A stretch of 64,000 bases of DNA from Candidula unifasciata (lineage: Eukaryota; Mollusca; Gastropoda; Stylommatophora; Geomitridae), in contig CAJHNH020004602.1 in NCBI GenBank assembly GCA_905116865.2, positions 1,794,495 through 1,858,494 on the forward strand. The letters are read 5' to 3'. The notes beneath the pieces are model-generated. The model did no database searches and was not told the DNA's origin. It saw nothing but the letters and a program-made list of their open reading frames with translations. This document shows, in pieces, positions 44,601-58,253 of the stretch (the first letter of the stretch is position 1; each line of letters starts with the position of its first letter). The translations under genes and the position numbers were made by a program.

Positions 44601-44794
44601 CATAATGCCACATTTCACTAGCTACTGACTATCTCATATATCCGACAAATTATTTCATACCCCGGTCTATATCGTAAGTGATATAATGTTACATGTCATA
44701 AGCTGACTAGCTAGCCAATGCGTAACATAATATCATTGGCCCCCATGTCACTGACATACGTCACATCTCACTGTGCCCATATGTTTGGTGAATG

Positions 44795-45235
44795 CTTTAT
44801 GCTGCTAACCACATTTAATTGTTAACATATGCTTGGTCAGTTGCTAAATGTCATTGTTAATATATGTTTGGTCAAATGCTACATGTTATTGTTAATACAT
44901 GTTTGGTCTGCTACATGTCATTGTTAATAAATGTGTGGTCAAATGCTACATGTCATTGTTAATATATGTGTGGTCAAATGCTACATGTCATTGTTAATAT
45001 ATGTTTGGTCAAATGCTACATGTCATTGTTAATATATGTGTGGTCAAATGCTACATGTTATTGTTAATACATGTTTGGTCAAATGCTACATGTCATTGTT
45101 AATATATGTTTGGTCAAATGCTACATGTTATTGTTAACACGCGTTTGGTCAAATGCTACATGTCATTGTTAACACATGTTTGGTCAAATGCTACAAGTCA
45201 CTGTTAACATTTATTTGGTCGAATGCCACTGACTG
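44795..45235. repeat. 35-bp minisatellite M5
   Basis: About 12 units of 35 bp: AAATGCTACATGTCATTGTT then AATATATGTTTGGTC. Decayed units appear at both edges (44770-44860, 45180-45240). Confidence 0.96.
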
Positions 45236-46830
45236 CCATATGATTGACATAATGAAACATGTCACTGTGTACCAAATGGTTGGTTGAATGCAACCTACGT
45301 AGCATTTCCAGACTCACAGGGATATTTTTTTTGCAACATATCACAATATGTTTAGAAAGAAGAATTTTAGTAAATCATAAAGAGAAAAAAGTGCTGAGGT
45401 ATTACCAGTTTTAGGCGTTACTATCTCACTCGTCAGCATACTGGCAACCTATATTTGGCACCGCTTTTATACAAATCATGAACTCTGTGGCTCCAGCGAT
45501 GACCCCGAGTGTCGAAGACACTTGGAAACCAAAGAATAGGGTGAAAAAAAAAAAACCAACCCTTTCGGAGCATGAGGCAAACAACTTAACCACTTAATCT
45601 GAGAGAGACTTCCTTATGCAGTCTAAGAGCTCCTGTCTAAGCGACAGCAGAGTCACCCATTTAGGAACCGCTGCTCGTCACCCAAAGCCCTGAGATTGCC
45701 TCTGCCACAACGCAACCCACTTCCTGCCAGCACTTTCCTGAACCTGTGAATATCCAGGTCGGAGTTTTTCATGTGACCCCTGACCAGGCAGGTGGAAGTG
45801 AGCAGGTGAGAGAAGCATCCCGTCGATTGTCACCAAGCACTCCAGGGTTAAAGGTGATCACAACGATGAGGTTCACAGGGTGAGGAAAGGGAGGCAATAT
45901 GTGGCGGAAACAGAAAAGACGCTGTGACAGAAGGAACACGGTGATTGGACAGCGTACCCGGCGTGTGGACTGTTGTCGATAGGGGGTCGGTGAGGTTCGC
46001 CAGTAGCGAGCCTGCCTTACAGACAAGGATTGTCTGGTTCAAATCATGTTGAGGATAGTCTCAAAATCAGGGCTACCAAAACTGGGGTTTTTATTTGACG
46101 CCTTGGGTTCAAATTTTGAAACCTGTTAAAAAAAAAAAAAATGTCCTTATATAAAAGTGCGTAAATATTTCGTTTCGTAACTATACAATTTGTAATTTTT
46201 AACAATCAAGGGTTTTGATTTTTTTTTTTTTTCTTCTTTGCCTATGTATTACTTGGGTTTTTGTTTAGTTTATCTAGGCTTTACATAAAAATCTCATTGA
46301 CAGCCCTGCTCAAAATCTGTTTTCATTTTTAGAGCATGGGTGGAGAATACCGGGTCCACAGGCCATAAAATGCCCGCGAAATCGTCCGGCCGTTTCAAGA
46401 CAGCTACAACTAAATCATTAATCTTAAAAAAAAAGCATTAAAAAAAACTTTGTAAGTTTTCTGAAAATGACGATAGTCATTACTCACAGACACCGTACTT
46501 GGTGGGTTTAGATTGATGACGATTATGCGGTTGATGATGATAATGATATTGACTTCCTGTCCAATAAGGCGGTTAGGCTGGTTGGTCGTTGACGCTATGA
46601 AAAGTTATTTGTTTATAGCCGCTGTTTATTGATGCAATTTCTACATTTCTGAACCGGAAGTCTGGCACTCTTCCGAATAACGGTCCCAAATTGCCTAGCT
46701 AAAAATCATAACCTTACAGGGCCTCAGTGATATATAAAATTAGAATTGATTTTCCTCCGGCATATATGGCATGAAGACCATCAGCCTCCGACCTAGATTA
46801 ACAATAATTCTCTACCGATTGATTAACAGG
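45236..46830. other. Intergenic stretch with weak tRNA-like words
   Basis: Near 45477-45625 (minus) and 46000-46050 (plus) there are short words resembling SINE heads (TAAGTGGTTAAGTTGTTTG; TGGTTCAAATCATG), but neither has both promoter boxes convincingly. A- and T-runs lie at 46126-46141 and 46220-46232. Confidence 0.4.
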
Positions 46831-46832
46831 CA

Positions 46833-47117
46833 GATGTAGATGTAAGACCTGCCGACTTACATATACTAATGAAAAATAAACTACAATGGTTGCAATGGCT
46901 TGCTACACACAGATTACCACGAAACACAGAAGACTGTTCTTGTCGCAAACGTCTGATGTCGTTAGTTTCGCAGTTGGACTGTTGCGACAGATTCTCGTGG
47001 CGGGATAAGGAGTAACCCTAAGACCCAAACAATTAAAGGCTGGTACCTGTAGATGTTAGACCTGCCGACTTACACGTATTATCAAATAATAAACAACAGT
47101 GGTGGCAATGGCTTTCT
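46833..47117. repeat. Direct duplication of about 73 bp, 212 bp apart
   Basis: GACCTGCCGACTTACAT, AATAAACTACAATGGTTGCA and ATGGCTTGCTAC (46850-46905) recur as GACCTGCCGACTTACAC, AATAAACAACAGTGGTGGCA and ATGGCTTTCTAC (47060-47117). Confidence 0.85.
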
Positions 47118-47454
47118 ACTTTAATAATTTTATTAGAAGACCTATTGGGGCCCTGCTTTGGTATTTTTTTAACCTCGATACTTTGGGACCGTTTTTCAGA
47201 AGTCTAAAGGTTCCGTCAACCAGCTACAGAGCTGAGTGCTCGGCACGACACTGTAAGCTGTGCATTTTGTGTAATATGCATGTTTTCCCTGTTGTGGCTG
47301 CGGCTGTTGTTTGTTGTGAACTGCACTAAAAATGGCAGACTTATGCAGGTTTGCGTTGACAAATGCCGACTTTCGTGACTGACTGCTTGCATCGATAGTG
47401 AGCTGGAAATTATGGTGACAAACTGTCGGCACATCAGCCTCATACATTTACTTT
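47118..47454. other. Intergenic stretch, nothing recognised
   Basis: Short overlapping frames on both strands; none is supported. Confidence 0.5.
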
Positions 47455-47690
47455 GCCCGGTTCGCTAGCGTAGTTGGTTAAACCTGATTTCGCTGTGACC
47501 GGGCGACGAACTCCTTGTGGTCCGGGTTCACGCCCGAGGGTAGGCAGCAAAGCCATATTTCTCCTGGATTTTCGGTATCTATCATAGAATCAACACCGAA
47601 GGGTTTTGATATAAATAGTACTAAGCCAAAGGTTTGACACTCATGGTTTCTGGATTAAAAAAAAATTACTTTGCTTGATTTGGCTAAGAC
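47455..47690 (+). mobile_element. tRNA-derived SINE-like element
   Basis: The head has A-box-like TAGCGTAGTTGGTTAA (47466-47481) and B-box-like CCGGGTTCACGCCC (47522-47535). About 150 bp of body follows; the 3' limit is uncertain and no target duplication was found. Confidence 0.6.
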
Positions 47691-47751
47691 TGACATGTTT
47701 CTAAATAGTATTTAAATGGGAGAATAAAGGACATGTTTCGTAATTTTAGCA

Positions 47752-47893
47752 GTTATTGGATGCAGTTATTGGATGCAGTTATTGGATGCAGTTATTGGAT
47801 GCAGTTATTGGATGCAGTTATTGGATGCAGTTATTGGATGCAGTTATTGGATGCAGTTAATGGATGCAGTTATTGGATACAGTTATTGGATGA
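47752..47893. repeat. 13-bp minisatellite
   Basis: About 11 near-perfect copies of GCAGTTATTGGAT. The high identity implies recent expansion. Confidence 0.97.
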
Positions 47894-48230
47894 CCCGCCT
47901 GCGATGAAGTAGAAATCCCGAATAACGACCAATGAATAATGTTAACGATAATAATGATGCTGCTGGGGGTGTTGGTGAGCAAAAACCCCTAAATATTGAA
48001 TTGTTGTCGGTCCACCAATGAGATGATACAAATGACCAGGTTATAGCGCCGATCTAGACCTAATTTCAGTCAGTCACCAGGCCCTGTTGAGCCTTGATCT
48101 GTTTTGATGCTGAGGTAACTATCGGTGGACGTGAAATCTAGTACTGTTTGACTTCAGGGTGATTTTTGAACTTGGAAAGCGGAATAAGAGCTTAGCAGCA
48201 CAGTCCAAGAGAAGGCGGCATTTTAAGAGT

Positions 48231-48632
48231 GACTAGTGGAGGAGAGCGAATAAATGCATTTGAATATAAATGTTACAGACAGGTTCTAAGAATATCTTGG
48301 GTAAAGAAAAGAACAAATGCATCCATACTTCAAGAGCTGAATATTGAAGAGGGTTGGCTAGTAAAGACAATAAAACAAAGAAAATTGAAATATTTTGGTC
48401 ACTTGAAACGTCATGGAAGTCTAGAGAGAACAATAATGGAGGGGTATATGCCTGGGAAGAGAGGAAGAGGAAGGCCAAGGAGAAGATGGGTGCAGGATGT
48501 GGCAGATGATCTCCAGATGGGTGTATCAGACGCAGGACATCTTGCTCAGGATAGGAAGGTTTTCCGGAGGGTTGTTATGGCAGCGAGGTTCCGCGAGGGA
48601 CATGCTACTGAATGAATGAATGAGTGGATGAG
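48231..48632 (+). mobile_element. LINE 3'-end remnant, family L-E, with (GAAT)n tail
   Basis: A clean 128-codon frame gives GERINAFEYKCYRQVLRISW, VKKRTNASILQELNIEEGWL, KLKYFGHLKRHGSLERTIME, GKRGRGRPRRRWVQDVADDL and HLAQDRKVFRRVVMAARF. This is the post-RT C-terminus of an APE-type LINE, with its stop followed by ATGAATGAATGAGTGG. No stop or frameshift interrupts it, so this truncated copy is relatively young. RT and endonuclease domains are absent. The minus copy at 36915 is the same family. Confidence 0.88.
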
Positions 48633-49836
48633 AACTCAGCGGCGAGAGATAAAAGCGCTTTTTAGGAGGGCTCGGGCAATGCGAACGCCCATTCCTCGTA
48701 TTCAACAATATTCCTAATGAATTACAATCAATAAACCAATAAGCTAACCTACTATCCATCCACAGAACTAACTAACAAACTACCAACCATCCCACCAATC
48801 CACCCCGCCATCATTGGAGATGGGAGAGTCGCCCCCATTCATGGTTCCCACTCCTCTGGCGTTGTTCGCAAGCGGAGATAATCACGTTGCGGAATGCGTA
48901 TGCCATGCACAATTATGTTGCTTTGTCAGATGAACTTCTCTCCCCTTGTTTTTATCTGCTAAACATCGGCGGATAAGGCAGATTCTCACGTAGTCTATCT
49001 TCCTACCACAGAAGAAAAAAAAAAACCGCCACACATCCTGATGAAAGATTGCATTCACGTGGCTTGAGATAACACTTACCTTCTTCTTTCATTCCCCCAT
49101 CACTCATTCACTTATCCCTACATACATGCTTCCGTTTACTTACTTGTAATTTTTTTTTTAAAGTATCCCTTTATTTTGTTTCACTCCCTTTTTACAACGG
49201 TATCTCCTATCCACCCTATTTATTTATGGCAGACCGTTTTGCTAAGTTATGCTTTATTTTCGCACAGGTATCCAGTCTTTTTGCTGACAAATGCTATCCG
49301 TAAACAAAGGCGGGTGATAATTTGAAAGAAAGACTCCCCCCCCCCCCCTCCCTCCGATTTGAAGTGTGACGATAATATATTGACTCACTCACAGGAGGGA
49401 GCATTTTAATAACATTTCCAGAAGTGTGTTTGTTATTCGTGTGGAGGTGAAGCCGGTACGTTTCTGTGAAGCTTTTTTGGGAAGTCGTGTCACGGATGGA
49501 TCATTTTGACGTCTGCTTGGGTACTCAGTTTCACCACAAACAAGCGTATATCCATGATTTGAAGTGTGAACACTTAGTTTCTACACAGTTTCTTCTCTTG
49601 TTAGTAGTCTAGGCATATTACACCAAATTCAGTCGCTCATTAACATGCATTAGTTCCAGTTATTTCATGTTACTGTTTCTTACAATGTGATTCAGTCAGC
49701 CACCCCCTTCGCCACCCTCACCAGATCATTCTTGTTCTTTTTTTTTTTAAAGTGGATGTTAATCGCTGACTGTGCCGTCCTAGTGGGGTTCTACTTCACA
49801 CTGGTCACTTTCTTAGCCGTACGCAACTGCAGGTTA
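48633..49836. other. Intergenic stretch, nothing recognised
   Basis: Loose CTAAC/CCATC words (48745-48810), a C run (49337-49347) and a T run (49738-49748). No gene. Confidence 0.5.
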
Positions 49837-50118
49837 CACCGGGCTAGTATAACTGGTACGGATTCCATCATTATAACTTCTTTAGGGGTTGAACGAGGTA
49901 TATGGAATCTGCTTGTTGGTCTGCCATCCAGATTTTTTTTTAAATCTCAGGGTGGTTAACCTTCAGGTGCAAACGAAAAACGAACACACTTAATTTTAAA
50001 TGGGTTAAGAATTAGGCACGCAGGCCCGTCTGGCATTCTGCCCTCCTATCTTAGCTACTTTCATGCATCTTTTTTAGCAGTCTGGAGAGGACAAACTAAT
50101 CGGTCGATCGCTCGAACA
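49837..50118 (+). mobile_element. Dispersed repeat E, plus copy
   Basis: ATTATAACTTCTTTAGGGGT, TGAACGAGGTATATGGAATC, TTGGTCTGCCATCCAGAT, AATCTCAGGGTGGTTAACCT. After an extra stretch of about 100 bp it ends GGACAAACTAATCGGTCGAT-CGC, the (CGAT)n tail. Confidence 0.82.
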
Positions 50119-51834
50119 GCTAGACATAAATTTTGGTTCTCCTCTGGCACATTAGACATTTTTAAAAGGGAGTTAACTTGAGACTGTTAATTAAGACCCT
50201 CTTCAAGACACATGTCAATGAAAACAATTAATGTCCCTTGAAACACGCCCCTGTCCTTGATGGCCGAAGAATGCTAGAGTAATCCCTAGTTACCTAGTTT
50301 AACTCTAAAGATGTGCTCAATCAGAATCGGTCGGCTACTAAAGAAAGACATAGAGGAGGAGAAAATGAGCCGAAAACCTCAAGTGGTAGTTTGACCGTGA
50401 ACACAGTAATCTGCCCCTAATGGGAGAGGAAAGAAAAAAAAAAGAGCAAGGGAAAACATTGGAAAAGAGACGAATTTAGGAAAGATAATTATGAGGATAC
50501 TGCATGGAGAGGTCCGATAGGTTGCCAGATTGTTCATGAGCGGAGCCTGAAAGCTGGTCGCTTGCTGTCACGTGATGTTATCTGCTGTTTTCCCTGTTGT
50601 CGGTTCCCGGGAAATCAATATGTCCCGGTTAGCAAGATTATCTAATGGGCGGTGAATTTCGGGAATTTGCTCCTTCCAGCTTTGCCATGGAGTGACAGTT
50701 TGATTACATGGTAAATGTATGGTGCTCGGTTTTCCCAAATGTGTCAATATTGGATGTTTTAGCGAAATATGTTTGATTAAATAAGAAATGAATACTTACT
50801 GGTGTGCAGTTTTAGGGAGAGAGGAACACGCTGGAGTGAGTGTAACATTTATGAAAAAAAAAGGCAGTTTCCTTTGTGTGTGTGGCGTGTTTGTGTGTGT
50901 TTGTATATTATTATATACACACATAAATACACCGATACATAAATACATAATCTTCACAAAGCACTTCTGGTACAGTGTCAACATTTGGTCTGTGACCCGG
51001 AATTTGTTCTCCTTTGTCACATTTTTGATATAATGTCTTTGTTAATTCAACTGAGAGGAGAGTGATTGGGGGGAGGGGGGGGGGGTTGTCTTGTGTACCT
51101 ATACATTTTTTAGGTAACAGGTACGGGGGTTTCAAGAGACCTAATCCTAGTTTAAGAGCATAATATTTATTAATAATAATGTGCTGTGGACAATAAATAT
51201 GATAATATATTGAAAAATTAGGATTGTATAAACAAATACTTTACTGTTACACGGGGCCACTTAGCTTCCTTACAAAGTTTTTTCGTCTCTTTTTAGAGTC
51301 TTAGCTTCCAGATTCCGGCGCCTGTAAATTATAATGAAATCAAATGGGAAGGATTTAAAAAGTTTTTCATATGTGCTGCAGCAAGACGTGCACTGTGCAG
51401 GAAAGAGACGAAAGGAACACATGAACATATTCTTAAATACATTGCAAATATTAAAGGTTAAGATATGTTATGTTGGTTTCTGAATCAGTCATGATCTTCT
51501 ACAGAATTTGTTAGAAAACATGATTTTGAACAAGAGAAAATAGAACGGTCGAAAAACAACAAAGAAGCAGGAAGTACGTAGGTGATCATGAAAAAAAAAT
51601 CATACAGACAGTTAACAGAAACATTAATCTAAAATCACACTTATATAGTTTAACTCTTCGATGTCAGAGTAGTGCTGCTGAATGAAGCAGAAGCTTGAGA
51701 GAGGACTAAAACTATTTCATTTAAACATATAACTTCAGTGAGTTGGTACTATGCGCGAAATATAGGAAATATAATTGTATGGTAGAATAATTAATGTAGA
51801 TTAGAGGGAAAAAAACCCACAAATTCTAGATAGT
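50119..51834. other. Intergenic stretch with TG-rich hairpin and poly-G
   Basis: A TG-rich palindrome-like segment (GTTTGTATAT-TATT-ATATACACAC, 50899-50922) and a G run (51069-51085) are present. Nothing else is supported. Confidence 0.5.
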
Positions 51835-51962
51835 TGTAACTTGAGTTGAAATGAGTCTAGAATTGACGTCACAGAAGTCGAGGCATTTCCCTAAAGCGCC
51901 CCGTGCCAATCTCTAGAAGCTAGTGCAGTTCATATTCCGATATCACATTTAGCAGTTTTATT
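51835..51962 (-). mobile_element. L-D LINE C-terminal fragment
   Basis: The reverse complement gives NKTAKCDIGI at its start and, in shifted frames, a GREMPRLL-like end. It lines up with NKTVIGTTSIGTLRW...ARECSDCCDVNS of L-D. At the DNA level TTGAGT...GAATTGACGTCACAGAAGTC matches the reverse complement of 41075-41108. Confidence 0.7.
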
Positions 51963-52784
51963 TTATGGCCGGCTTGCCGTTTTTTTTTTTTTGGGAGTAC
52001 CAGTCTCTCTAGACCGCATTAATCTAGTCACAATTCTGCAATGTTTACTTGATCCGAAAGGCCCTTGACCAAATCTAGTGTGTCATGCATCAGTTGACCA
52101 TTGAGTGATGCAGAATCAATCACTATGTCTACTTGTTCTTTTCCCACCACACCTGCATACACAAAGTCAAGACTTAAAAGACGCTAACTGCCCAGACTTC
52201 TGAAACGATGCTTGCCACTGCACGGAGCATACGTGTCTCCGCCTTTCTGAGAATGCTTTGCGAGTCTTATAATCGCGCCGTGCGTGACTGCCTCCAGCTC
52301 CATTCTGAAATTATATGTTGTAGTATCGTGTACTAGGCTTTACTGCACTAGCCGTCGTCCATTCGCCTTTGGACTTCTTCTGCGACGTGCCAGATATCCG
52401 TTTGTTAGACAATACAGTCACCTGCCCAGAAATTGTTATGCATCATAAATTTCCGATTTTCCAGCTCTTGGTGGCCAATCCTACATCCCGGCCTAGTATA
52501 ATTTTTGCTCTGTCACTTTACCCACCACATTTCTCGCTTTTTTTAAGAACATACATACATATTTTATTTTGTTTTCTATTTGTGCCATCCAATATAATTT
52601 TTTCCCCTAAACCTGTGTCTCCTAGCTGCATAAAGGGCTTCATACAGGATGTGTTTTCTTTTGTCGAAATTAATTACACAAAAAGTGAGGAAAGGTCGCT
52701 AGTTTCGGATAGGGCACTCTGTTTAATAGTATACACAGAAAACCCTTTTGAATGAACTTGCAGGGTGGGAAAAAAAAGAAACAC
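51963..52784. other. Intergenic stretch, nothing recognised
   Basis: The 128-codon plus frame 52369-52755 is Ser/Pro/Phe-rich and lacks domains. I do not call it. Confidence 0.45.
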
Positions 52785-52794
52785 ACGGAGAAGA

Positions 52795-52802
52795 GAGAGA
52801 GA

Positions 52803-52834
<32 letters not shown>
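52795..52834. repeat. (GA)n microsatellite
   Basis: A GA run with two GGGA interruptions. Confidence 0.95.
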
Positions 52835-52838
<4 letters not shown>

Positions 52839-53740
52839 CGGCATGGAGAGAGAGATGAGTAATCTAGAGACGAGAAAATGATTAAGAAAAGACAATACTG
52901 TTTTGGATGAAGTCCGGTGAAGGATGCGGGGTAGGTAGAGAAGGAGCAGAAGAAGAAAAGCCACTGGTTGAAGCGATCGATCACCATATGCAGCACACAT
53001 TGAAGTTGTATTTAAAAAAAAAACTATTAAAACAACAGGAGTTCAAACGCACATTCAACAGGTTTGTGATGACTTTATGCTTACTACTTCGCACCTCATC
53101 CATTGCATGTCGGCTACACAAACACACTAACTACATATAAACGATAAATAGAAGCAATGAAGAACATTTTCGTTGTGCAAGTACTTTAACACGCCAGAGA
53201 TAAAATACGAGAACATAACAGCACAAAGACAATGTAAAACACATACTTAACAGTAACACTCGATGGATTGTTATCTTTGTTTCAAAATATCCAAATAACT
53301 GATACCTGCTCAACACCCCTTACAAAATTAGACTGTCTTAATATTCCCTATCCAACGATATCTACCGTCTGCCAAGTTAATGGGTTTCACCACTAAACAG
53401 GGGGTGTGAGCTCTGTGGAACATTGGAGCTTTCTTTACAAATCATCCACACTTAAATGCGCTGGGCTTAAAAAAGAATGTGGAATTCATCGTCTTGCTGA
53501 GGTGTTCTGAGTTCGCTACTTGATTTATGACAGGGCCTGGTTCTGCTCGTTTAAGATCATAGATCAAAGTCTGATCTGGATCTGTCTTTTGTCCTCCCGC
53601 TTGTATTTAAGGTTGGCTTCATTTTTCACAGCGGGAAATAAAAAGTTCTTGTAGCTTTCTGTGAGTTGTAGGAATCTAGGTCGTCTTTGTTAACTCACTC
53701 TGTCTGTCTCTCATGCACTGACTCAACAAATGTTATTTAG
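52835..53740. other. Intergenic stretch, nothing recognised
   Basis: Short chance frames only. Confidence 0.5.
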
Positions 53741-54947
<1,207 letters not shown>

Positions 54948-55009
54948 TGTCCATCTATCCGCCGGTCTGTCTCTTTGTCCGACCTTCCGTCGTGGGCCTG
55001 TCCTTCTGT

Positions 55010-55072
55010 TTACTACTGCTTCTACTGCTGCTACTGCTACTACTGCTACTGCCACTACTACTACTACTACTG

Positions 55073-55170
<98 letters not shown>

Positions 55171-55222
55171 GCTATTACTATTCCTACTACTGCTGCTGCA
55201 GCTGCTTCTACTACTACTACTG
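55010..55222. repeat. (CTA)n trinucleotide array
   Basis: TACTACTAC runs with TGC and GCC variants at both ends and a pure centre (55055-55170). Confidence 0.97.
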
Positions 55223-56164
55223 TTAGATTAATAGTACGGAACAAATAAGTGTTACTTGATACATGGGTGTTCAGAAGCGACGAATGTATAGTGAGCGACT
55301 GTGTCCAGTGTGTAGCCCAATTTGAATTTCGCTTTCTCTATTTGAGGCTCTCTCTCCCTATCTGCATGTCCCTCGATACAAGCAAGTACAATAAAGACCT
55401 TTACGTGCACATCTATGCACGTACACATCGTTCCATGCAAGCATATAAACATCGAGAAAAATAACTGATCACCATATCACAAACATCTCGTAGACTAACC
55501 ATGCCGTACTGGTACTGCAGTGTCCGCTGTAGCACTCTATTACCTTTTATATTTGCTCGACACCCTTTGTGAACTAAATAAATAAATTACCTTTTTTGCA
55601 TTAAAAATCAATTTACAAGCGCGACTTCTCCCATAATTTAACTTCCCAAAGTAAAATCTGTCGATTCTTATCTGTTCGCACTGCTATAGCGGCACACAAT
55701 GTGAGAACATTCTTATACCTGATTTTACCTTGATTTAGGTGTTTCAAATCCCTCATACCTGGTAAATTTATCATTATCTGATTTAAAAAAAAAATACTTT
55801 GTGAACTATGCGCAGCCGCGCTGCAAGTTAACAAAAAATATGACATTTGAATTACGTGCAAAAGGAACAATCACAAAAGCTATAGAAATTTCTGGCTGGG
55901 TGTCACAAATTGTAGGGACACCGTGAAAAGTTATCATACAAGAAAATGTTTCAACTGTCAAAAGAACATAGTCTGGTATGTTTTCTTTCCCTGCACCGCT
56001 TATCTGATCCAAAAGTAGGTACAAAGGTTTGACAAGGTGTTTATGTTTTTGTTACCCTGGGCTGAACAATGCCTTAAGTGTCACATCTGTGGGGTATTTT
56101 TTGTTCGACTTGTTATGTGACGCAAATATATAACGTATGGAGTTTTGTTGTTGTTGTTGTTGCG
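55223..56164. other. Intergenic stretch, nothing recognised
   Basis: AT-rich. Frames under 90 codons without domains. Confidence 0.5.
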
Positions 56165-56322
56165 GCATTAGATGGCATTGTGTTGGTTTCGACAGTGGAA
56201 TCGAGAGCTAACCGTTCAGTAAGCAGTGAACTATTAGAAGTCAAATTTTCTGGTAAAATCATAAACAGCCAAACATGCTGAGGCTAGCTTTGCAACGTCA
56301 TGTAAAGGATACGCAACTATCA
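56165..56322 (+). mobile_element. SINE-A copy 4, headless and diverged
   Basis: Plus orientation: GTGTTGGTTTCGACAGTGGA, AAGCAGTGAACTATTAGAAG, CAGCCAAACATGCTGAGGC and TTTGCAACGTCATGTAAAGG ATACGCAACT, in the same order as the minus copies. The tRNA-like head is missing. Confidence 0.85.
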
Positions 56323-56349
56323 TAGCTAATGGGGAATTAGTTTGGAGGG

Positions 56350-56401
56350 ATAGACGCTGTCTCAGAATAGGAGACAGACGCTGTCTCAGGATAGGAGACA
56401 T
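56350..56401. repeat. 25-bp unit duplicated once, self-complementary
   Basis: AGACGCTGTCTCAGAATAGG-AGAC is followed by AGACGCTGTCTCAGGATAGG-AGACA. TGTCTC and GAGACA in each unit can pair. Confidence 0.85.
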
Positions 56402-57059
56402 TTTGAATCATTGGCTATAGTATAACTAAAAAAAAAAAAAAGCTAGAAAGAGAAACATTTTATCATTTTTTGAAATGTTAAAATGTACAGACTGCAAACG
56501 TTCTTTAGACCAAGGGTAAACACTGTAAATATAGTACACAGAATACAAAACACTCTGAACACGTGTGAAGGGATATCTTATAAACATATTAGATTGAATT
56601 GCCGGGCTTCGCCTGGAATAGTGAAAAAAGTCTTCGTCTTCCGTACTCTACCACATCTCGGTCTCCACCGCTGCCATAAACGTAGGCATAGTGGAAATGG
56701 GTCCAATTAAAACCTTATATTTAATATTCCGTCTTCTATTTCATCTTTGTTTCCACCGCTGCTATATCATTAGTTATTGCCCCTAAGTGCACCGATGCAT
56801 CTTCTGTAATACTAACACGCGTATTTAACAGTCTGGAAGACAGACAAATGTACTGTCTCAAGATACAAATAGATATGTGGTTTCAATGGAGATAACAGCG
56901 AAATATAGTTTTAAAACTTACCCTTTTTAGGGTAAAAAATATTTAATCCAGGTAAAGTTTCCTTTTACTGATTGTCGCAATAAATAAAGAAATGCACAAC
57001 GATCAGAGCCGCCAATGTGACTGTTAAACATGAAAATGTTTTGGTCACGGTTTGCTGAA
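56402..57059. other. Intergenic stretch with a diverged 60-bp duplication
   Basis: GTCTTCCGTACTCTACCACA...CACCGCTGCCATA (56635-56680) recurs loosely as GTCTTCTATTTCATCTTTG..CACCGCTGCTATA (56731-56768). No gene is supported. Confidence 0.45.
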
Positions 57060-57190
57060 TGTTAAATGTTGAATAATGAATCGACATCACAGCACTCGGG
57101 ACACTCCCATAAGTGCTTCGTCTCCATCTTCAGCAGCAAGCGAAGAGTTCCAATTCCGATGGCACCAGTAACCGTCTGATCCTTCCCCTT
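57060..57190 (-). mobile_element. L-D LINE C-terminal fragment
   Basis: Minus-strand translation DQTVTGAIGIGTLRLLLKME then TKHLWECPECCDVDSLFN lines up with L-D NKTVIGTTSIGTLRWLLKIR and ARECSDCCDVNS. Its frame is open, and its Cys-rich end (C-P-E-C-C-D) is better preserved than in the main copy. Confidence 0.82.
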
Positions 57191-57853
57191 TGGTTTGGGC
57201 ACGATTTGGGAGGAGTGAACTTATAATAAACACGCGAAATACCGAAAGGGTTTGTGATTTATAGCAAAGATTAGTCTACAGTTGAAGACAACTAAAAACA
57301 GAATCCGGCTAACTGGTTTTAATCAGAAAAGCAGAGCATCACGAATTTTTGAATAGTCAGGAAAGTGCAGCTGCACGTATAATCAACTACATTCAGACAG
57401 TACCTTATCTATTAACACTCATCGCACCAATGTCAGTTTTTCAGCCTACAACTTTCTACGTTTCTTTTAGCTTTCGTTAAGTTAGCTGTTGTTTATGTCA
57501 AGACCCGGTGCTGTCTGCATTTATATCTGCTGCAATAAATCATTTCTTCTTTAGCTATTTCGCTACTTGTGTGACACGTCATTGTTTTGTCTGGTTTCTA
57601 AGGTAAACACAGCTTTCTTCTATTACAGCAGTACATCCGGTTGTAGTGTAACTGCTTGTTTGTAAGCTTTCTCCGGTCAAAGGGAAATGACCAGACTACA
57701 ACTGATAACTGCAGTGCTAGAGAATAATTAATATACACCCAGCTGGGCGGTGGTGGTATTTGCAGTATACAAAACTGTAGAAATCTTACTCTGCTTCACG
57801 TAGTATAATTTATCCACGTAGAAAGATATCTCTTTTAATATGTTACAGTTATT
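57191..57853. other. Intergenic stretch, nothing recognised
   Basis: No feature supported. Confidence 0.5.
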
Positions 57854-58115
57854 ACACCGTTACATAAAGTTAGTTGCGTATCCTTTACAGAACGTTGCAA
57901 AAAAAAAACCCCAGCATTTTTTGGCTGTTGTGCTTTTCCTAAGTAAGTTTACTTCCAGTAGTTTGCCATTGCTTCCTGGACGGTCGGCTTCTCGATACCA
58001 CTGTTGAAACCAACGCAAGACGCAAGGCCCGCAGCTGGGATCGAACCCGGCACATCCGGTATTACAAAGCGCGTTCGTAACGCCGAAGCCACAAACTCCG
58101 ACACACCGTTACATA
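57854..58115 (-). mobile_element. SINE-A copy 2 with 13-bp target duplication
   Basis: ACACCGTTACATA flanks the element exactly (57854-57866 and 58103-58115). The minus-strand head has GTGCCGGGTTCGATCCC (B box) and GTGGCTTCGGCGTTACGAAC (A-box region). The end is GTAAAGGATACGCAACTAAC. Perfect long duplication marks it as a fairly recent insertion. Confidence 0.97.
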
Positions 58116-58253
58116 CAATAGTAAAAAAAAAGGTAAAGTCGTCATTGCACACGGTTATAAACTATAAGTTTTCTGCCACCTGTACTGACAGCTGATAAGA
58201 AACTGTCCGCTTGTGTCGCCGCCCGCACGCAACTCCGTATCCACAGCGACATT

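Noticed and set aside
45470..45640. Possible minus SINE-B copy (GAACTCTGTGGCTCCAGCGA)
   Set aside because: Only one short word and a weak A-box-like segment agree; no B box or body match.
57060..57190. First read as a diverged SINE-B copy
   Set aside because: The minus-strand translation matches the L-D LINE C-terminus over about 40 residues, a better explanation.
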